A stretch of 8,955 nucleotides of DNA, from contig DBCB01000222.1 in assembly GCA_002303765.1 (NCBI GenBank), positions 3,523 to 12,477 of the forward strand. The letters are read 5' to 3'. The notes beneath the pieces are model-generated. The model saw nothing but the letters and a program-made list of their open reading frames with translations. It was not told where the DNA came from and did not search any database. The position numbers and the translations under genes are program-made. Shown piece by piece: positions 8,001-8,955 of this stretch. How positions within the stretch are numbered: the stretch's first letter is position 1; every line of letters starts with the position of its first letter. The DNA is from Planctomycetaceae bacterium UBA969. GTDB lineage: Bacteria; Planctomycetota; Planctomycetia; Gemmatales; Gemmataceae.

Positions 8001-8955
8001 TGCAGCTTCTCAGCGATTGGTCTCCAGGCGGAAACCCTTTGATCAGCATGCCGCAGTGGGACGGAAACTTTGCAAACGGTTACTACCCATTCGTGCAGAA
8101 GCAGGCAAACGGTACCCTTATGATTCATCCAGAAGGGACTGCGGGTGGTGGCATCGGCAAGGCTGTCGTAGTTGCATGGAAGAATACCACTGCATCTAGC
8201 GTGACGGTTGATCTGATAGGCAACTTAAGTTTGGTGGGCGATATACTTTTGAGTTTTGCGCCATCCAGTCCATATGGTCAGTCCCCAAGCAACGACGGTA
8301 TCACCTACTTCGTGTCCACCATTGCATCCCTCAACAGCACCTCTACCGTTTTGCAGCAAGGCTCTCTAGACGAGCACAACGGTACTGCAGCCCCATCAAG
8401 CACAAATTTGGCGCTGAACAATCAGACCCTAGCGCCAGGCGCCATGATCTATGTTGCGGTCTACGGCAATAGCAACTACTACTGGGACCATACTCAACTC
8501 GATCTGCAGATTATTAAAACCCCAACTATAGCGGGTCTAAGCGATACAGGCTCGATAGTATTTGCGGATCTTGACTTAACTGATCGGCCTACAGCAACAG
8601 AGGCCACCAAGTCGGTGGTGGCAATCAAAGCCGACGGAGCAGTACTCACACTGACTACTGCCCAGCAACAAGCTTTTGAGGCGGCGTTTACGATCGCACC
8701 GGCCGATGGCAACACCAATAACGGCACTATCAATTGGCATTACGCCATTGCTGAGGGTGCACTTGATTTTCTAGCAGGTGGTGATAGGGTCACGGCGGTA
8801 TTTACCGTCTCAGTCTCTGACGGCAATGGCGGTATGGTGACTCAGGATGTTGCCATAAACATTACCGGCACCAATGATATGCCCACCTTCACATCATTTA
8901 CTGCTGCGGTCGATAACACCTATGAAGATACCACCGTTGAAATTACCCTTGCAGA
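2093..8955 (+). CDS. giant multidomain adhesin-like protein: LEPR-like motif, DUF4347, beta-helix, cadherin-like/VCBS repeats, lectin-like domain (3' partial)
   Basis: The frame runs without a stop from GTG at 2093 to the window end, at least 2287 residues. Order: basic N-terminus with an LE-x-R-x-TP motif (35-41); DUF4347 (118-276); right-handed beta-helix with choice-of-anchor Q end (279-682); cadherin-like unit 1, split by a beta module (684-1009); beta module (1014-1137); unit 2 (1138-1246); L-type lectin-like domain (1249-1443); unit 3 (1444-1577); unit 4, split (1578-1818); unit 5 (1819-1911); VCBS unit, split (1912-2264); and the first residues of another unit ending in YEDTTVEITLA. 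Units end in NDAP or variants (SDAP, NDAT, NDMP), the usual linker of these families. I find only five cysteines (61, 89, 215, 1282, 1427), as expected for an extracellular repeat protein. There is no Sec signal peptide. By family, such proteins act as surface or released adhesins, commonly exported by type I secretion with a C-terminal signal that would lie outside this window. Secretion route and ligand are inferences. Confidence 0.95.
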   Translation, partial: MNKFKLHQWFKSLLDFESLSYSKHPRAGRLSVELLEIRLTPDANTPPGFHDLGNDISDNNCPANSITLIDDIRLLQNLTDYRANQVYFCSDDSLNFPASTFQSVNKLDAIALQAASTKGVVIIDSALVATIPADELKGSLVVSIDGNRDVVSQITTALEGLSNVPVLRIISHGDDGVLYFGNQAFDSTDLTSSAMQVASWGKSLTSDADILLYGCSIANTDAGKAFVQQFASITQADIAASSNLTGKGGDEVLEFKVGQLSNSLIASAIDYYSANLTLAQITVTTTADSGAGSLRQAITDANSTSANDDIIFASSLFTNGASTITLGSGALPDILATTSAGSLTITGPGASALVINGNNGNTNRNFSVFNIASGGNLAISGVTVSGAKTTSNGAGFNNLGTLTVTNSLISGNSGGNTGGGIYNRGTLNVSGSTFTGNSANYGGGLYISKWSSFGTVSNSTFSGNTAANQGGGLFNNGTLTITNTTVSGNTSAGAGGLHSNGTINIANTIIANSTNGVDYYGTANLISPATASSNLVTQSGLTWATTVTSAQLNLGPLQNNGGATSTIALGAGSVAIGKGAIPTTTAAVQNVNGTPTYIGYFFGGSSFPTALNSVQAGWFANGNGVTNALVTAVDKANQLITIAPGNGMFQPGVSYSFSSYSLADQRGVTRSTTAPSIGALEYTNTAPTLAPISVSGTEDNAFAFSAANFTGGTVASPGIAYVGLQADMGAGWRTSSTPKTYDIDGNNVLGSNGWWLPNYTLSSPSYITSFANDSYYSGNGAYALVDNPLTTPGASPSLIYSGTTNGQSPVYGIKSINSVVSFTLTGVVPGTIRVGIMTGNTDVSGQYGASGYQIISAPFDSGMTTELQTNGAVYNGNPDWVFFDITGGIAGQTYSIYAKGGPLRNAGIGAISFDSITTTPTPTYTDAENNPLVSITIATLPASGTLKLSGNNVSAGQVIAAANLGNLTYVPALNENGTKTFTVTASDGFASSSPETTVSINIAAVNDAPTLSPSRVVVATASASINANAEVSFSETQSIPPGVTVSGVKVTRDFSTYWPSSNPAYAHVYLKLNGVVVGQLGFNATGTNGAYTSVSTEFFGPLSSYIPGGINTWTIGSLWNSVNLANIKIQLFYADASAPAIAVNGIENTPLNFTAANFTNAYGDTENNSLATITIATLPATGTLMLSGTNVSPGQVISAANLGNLSYVPALNENGAKTFTVTASDGNSSSPVATVSMNIAAVSDAPAIGGISTSINYISTDFTTAPTNASITGSAVVSNGECVLTPAASNQYGYLLFNTLASNPTAFSAQFDYRVADGSGADGTSFNYGVIDSPSGGEWGMTNTGLVVSLIEYGAQRVEIKLNGTSLQTAYVTLIGSNYQRIVVNIDGSNKLSVSVGGVTVVSNLDLGATYGNANKSTWKFGFASRCGGANNKHSIDNLVISNNVAPLIALEQTPTVLAGSLTLSDVDNSTLASAIVTIATGLKTSEDVLGFVANPATYGNITGTYNSSTGALSLISAGATATLAQWQAALRSVTYTNTSDAPDTTNRNVSFVVNDGTVNSAAATVTVNISSINDAPVANADVYTTTEDTPLVVSPGSHVVDQHQTAWNTDLTNDGYQTFTAGQTGVLTSIDLMQNGGASNPQQVTLAVYAGDGIGGVTLGAVTISETNTYNSTLGGFVQTYTFSQPVAIVSGGLYTFKITTSSNRGLVGSSDTNSYTNGRFYHSGGHTGDLWFRTSVATSQGLLVNDSDAEGNSLTAVIVTNPSNGTVVLNSDGRFTYTPNANFNGTDTFSYKASDSLSFSNVATVTVNVTAVNDAPTTTIQTINPTEDTNYSGTLSGSDIDSGALTYSVVTQGTKGVVTITNAATGAFTYVPNANANGSDSFTFKVNDGTVNSAVATVTVNIAPVNDATTLTPTNVVGAIVETIASALPVVTRFDAAADFIAGPSAQSSNNTWQYLSADYSNSNLSNLQLLSDWSPGGNPLISMPQWDGNFANGYYPFVQKQANGTLMIHPEGTAGGGIGKAVVVAWKNTTASSVTVDLIGNLSLVGDILLSFAPSSPYGQSPSNDGITYFVSTIASLNSTSTVLQQGSLDEHNGTAAPSSTNLALNNQTLAPGAMIYVAVYGNSNYYWDHTQLDLQIIKTPTIAGLSDTGSIVFADLDLTDRPTATEATKSVVAIKADGAVLTLTTAQQQAFEAAFTIAPADGNTNNGTINWHYAIAEGALDFLAGGDRVTAVFTVSVSDGNGGMVTQDVAINITGTNDMPTFTSFTAAVDNTYEDTTVEITLA
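2195..2215 (+). other. LEPR/LEDR-like N-terminal motif
   Basis: Residues 35-41 read LEIRLTP, preceded by RLSVEL and a basic stretch and followed by DA. This resembles the motif near the N-terminus of many giant surface proteins: LEDRxxP in Planctomycetota and LEPRxLLSAD in Pseudomonadota. Its role is not established; it is thought to be a targeting or processing signal. The D or P at the third position is replaced by I here. Confidence 0.55.
2226..2233 (+). repeat. C8 homopolymer at the 5' end of the giant gene
   Basis: Eight consecutive C bases span codons 45-47 (Thr-Pro-Pro), directly after the LEPR-like motif. With seven C the frame would reach TAG after five more codons (GAT TTC ATG ATC TAG); with nine C it would reach TGA just as quickly. 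The tract could support slipped-strand phase variation, but eight bases is a modest length. Confidence 0.5.
2444..2920 (+). other. DUF4347 domain (residues ~118-276)
   Basis: The hallmarks are a VVIIDSAL opening strand, SIDGNRDVVSQITTALEG, the IISHG motif (His172), WGKSLTSDADILLYGCS (Cys215), AGKAFVQQFA and ADIAASSNLTG. This is a textbook DUF4347 layout, a domain found near the N-terminus of giant VCBS/cadherin-type proteins. Its function is unknown. The His-Gly and hydrophobic-strand-Gly-Cys motifs, 43 residues apart, resemble the catalytic dyad of clan CD cysteine peptidases (caspase, gingipain, CHAT); peptidase activity is my inference. Confidence 0.87.
2927..4138 (+). other. right-handed beta-helix domain with choice-of-anchor Q ending (residues ~279-682)
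   Basis: It opens with ITVTTTADSGAGSLRQAI, the usual start of this family. At residues ~380-515 come about five rungs of the type GTLTVTNSLISGNS then GGGIYN, with N/T/S ladders and Gly-rich turns. The ending LGPLQNNGG (554-562), DQRGVTR (664-670) and IGALEY is the choice-of-anchor Q signature. About 75 residues (588-663) sit between the AIGKG and DQRG motifs, where relatives usually have a short loop, so this domain also carries an extra segment. Such helices form elongated stalks or bind polysaccharide; the role here is inferred. Confidence 0.82.
4142..5119 (+). repeat. cadherin-like (tandem-95 type) unit 1, interrupted (residues 684-1009)
   Basis: The first part, APTLAPISVSGTEDNAF then AANFTGG, is residues 684-712. 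The fold resumes at YTDAENNPL (924) and runs through ITIATLPASGTL, LGNLTYVPALNENG and TFTVTASDG to NDAP (1006-1009). The part at 4862-5056 is paralogous to 5576-5770: 53 of 65 residues are identical by hand alignment. Confidence 0.75.
4229..4861 (+). other. beta-rich module nested inside unit 1 (residues ~713-923)
   Basis: About 211 residues interrupt the cadherin-like fold just before its DAEN loop. The segment is rich in Tyr, Trp, Gly, Asn and Ser (for example GSNGWWLPNY and YYSGNGAYAL), has strand-like stretches such as VVSFTLTGVVPGTIRVGIM, and ends in a TTPTPT linker made of a small ACCCCT repeat. I cannot name the family; it could bind carbohydrate. Confidence 0.55.
5132..5503 (+). other. 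beta-rich module between units 1 and 2 (residues ~1014-1137)
   Basis: This 124-residue segment follows NDAPTLSP and precedes APAIAVNGIEN, the start of unit 2. It has alternating hydrophobic strands (AHVYLKLNGVVVGQLGF, IKIQLFYAD), typical of a beta-sandwich. No family is recognised. Compared with unit 1, it appears to be placed within the short linker at the start of the unit. Confidence 0.5.
5504..5830 (+). repeat. cadherin-like unit 2, uninterrupted (residues 1138-1246)
   Basis: It reads VNGIENTPLNFTAANF, then YGDTENNSL, ITIATLPATGTL, LSYVPALNENG, TFTVTASDG and closes with SDAP. Because it is intact it serves as the template showing where unit 1 was interrupted: AANF is followed here by only NA before YGDTEN, against about 213 residues in unit 1. 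Confidence 0.78.
5837..6421 (+). other. L-type (legume-like) lectin domain (residues ~1249-1443)
   Basis: The order of motifs is that of bacterial L-type lectin domains: an ITGSAVV and LTPAASNQYGY opening, AQFDYRV followed by GSGADG (Ala-Asp-Gly at 1321-1323, the sugar-binding Asp region in this family), VSLIEYGAQRVEIKLNG, QRIVVNIDGSNKLSVSVGG, and the closing FGFASRCGGANNKHSIDNL. The Thr usual in the R-T-G-G motif is Cys1427 here; with Cys1282 it could form a disulphide. It probably binds glycans and adds adhesion to the string of repeats; the ligand is unknown. Confidence 0.75.
6422..6823 (+). repeat. cadherin-like unit 3, LEQTPTVL...LTLSDVDN subtype (residues 1444-1577)
   Basis: This subtype is recognised by IALEQTPTVL, LTLSDVDNSTLASAIVTI, ATLAQWQAALRSVTYTNTSDAP, FVVNDGTVNSAAATVTVNI and the closing INDAP. 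It is longer (134 residues) than units 2 and 5. Its last strand is nearly identical at DNA level to that of unit 5 (6752-6802 against 7754-7804, 46 of 51 bases). Confidence 0.72.
6824..7546 (+). repeat. tandem-95-like unit 4, interrupted (residues 1578-1818)
   Basis: VANADVYTTTEDTPLVVSPG is the usual start. The expected continuation GLLVNDSDAEGNSL appears only at about residue 1743, after a 143-residue insertion. It then runs VTNPSNGTVVLNSDGRFTYTPNANFNGTDTF to NDAP. The NDSDAEGN loop is of the calcium-binding type in this family. Confidence 0.77.
6884..7312 (+). other. beta-sandwich-like module nested inside unit 4 (residues ~1598-1740)
   Basis: Marks are YQTFTAGQTGVLTSIDL, VTLAVYAGDGIGG, VAIVSGGLYTFKI and a closing GDLWFRT. 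This resembles jelly-roll modules that open with a QSFT-A-G-TG-L strand and end in D-(L/I)-x-FRT, common in bacterial secreted proteins. I do not assign a named family with confidence. Confidence 0.5.
7547..7825 (+). repeat. tandem-95-like unit 5, uninterrupted (residues 1819-1911)
   Basis: A compact 93-residue unit: INPTEDTNYSGTLSGSDID, LTYSVVTQGTKGVVTI, GAFTYVPNANANGSDSFTF, VNDGTVNSAVATVTVNI and a closing NDAT. It gives the normal size of these units when nothing is inserted. Confidence 0.77.
7826..8884 (+). repeat. VCBS-type unit, interrupted (residues 1912-2264)
   Basis: TPTNVVGAIVE is the usual first strand of a VCBS unit. The rest starts at SDTGSIVFADLDLTDRP (2150) and continues with NWHYAIAEGALDFLAGGDRV, FTVSVSDGNGGMVTQDVAINITGTND, which is diagnostic of VCBS. 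The pieces are separated by about 219 residues. The unit spans a change in codon use near 7850. It is followed by the start of one more unit, cut by the window end. Confidence 0.75.
7883..8539 (+). other. beta-rich module nested inside the VCBS unit (residues ~1931-2149)
   Basis: The segment reads RFDAAADFI, NNTWQYLSADYS, WDGNF, GTLMIHPEG, AVVVAWKNTTASSVTVDLIGNL, then APGAMIYVAVYGNSNYYWDHTQLDLQI. This matches the look of beta-sandwich modules of secreted bacterial proteins, possibly carbohydrate-binding, but I cannot name the family. Third-position GC is higher than upstream (53 of 80 codons at 7862-8101 against 32 of 80 at 7562-7801, hand count), suggesting a different source. Confidence 0.52.

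Overview
The window is dominated by one very long open reading frame. It starts with GTG at 2093 and is still open at the last base (8955), giving at least 2287 codons with no in-frame stop; I read it codon by codon. It encodes a mosaic giant surface or secreted protein. In order it carries a LEPR/LEDR-like N-terminal motif, a DUF4347 domain, a right-handed beta-helix of the choice-of-anchor Q type, then a string of cadherin-like/tandem-95 and VCBS-type units. Several of these units are interrupted by, or separated by, extra beta-rich modules, one of which looks like an L-type lectin. The C-terminus is outside the window.

Left of it (1-1170) lie two small plus-strand genes. The first is an unrecognised, probably 5'-truncated ORF ending at 572. 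The second is a TTG-start, 140-residue member of the low-affinity iron permease family (748-1170). Between the permease gene and the giant gene is a 922-base, T-rich, apparently non-coding stretch. It ends in two promoter-like boxes with identical spacing, 36 bases apart, and a weak ribosome binding site.

DUF4347 joined to VCBS and cadherin-like repeats is typical of giant adhesins of Gram-negative bacteria, often exported by type I secretion. The LE-x-R-x-TP motif resembles signals seen in Planctomycetota (LEDRxxP) and Pseudomonadota (LEPRxLLSAD). I therefore expect a moderately AT-rich Gram-negative bacterium, but cannot choose between these phyla. No secretion genes, RNA genes, CRISPR arrays or insertion sequences are visible.

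The most unusual points are: (1) extra domains repeatedly placed just before the Asp/Glu-rich loop of a repeat unit, a domain-within-domain layout; (2) a run of eight C at codons 45-47 of the giant gene, where loss or gain of one C gives a stop within about eight codons, a possible phase switch; (3) a His/Cys pair in DUF4347 resembling clan CD peptidases; (4) a sharp rise in third-position GC inside the ORF near 7850, suggesting acquisition of a module.
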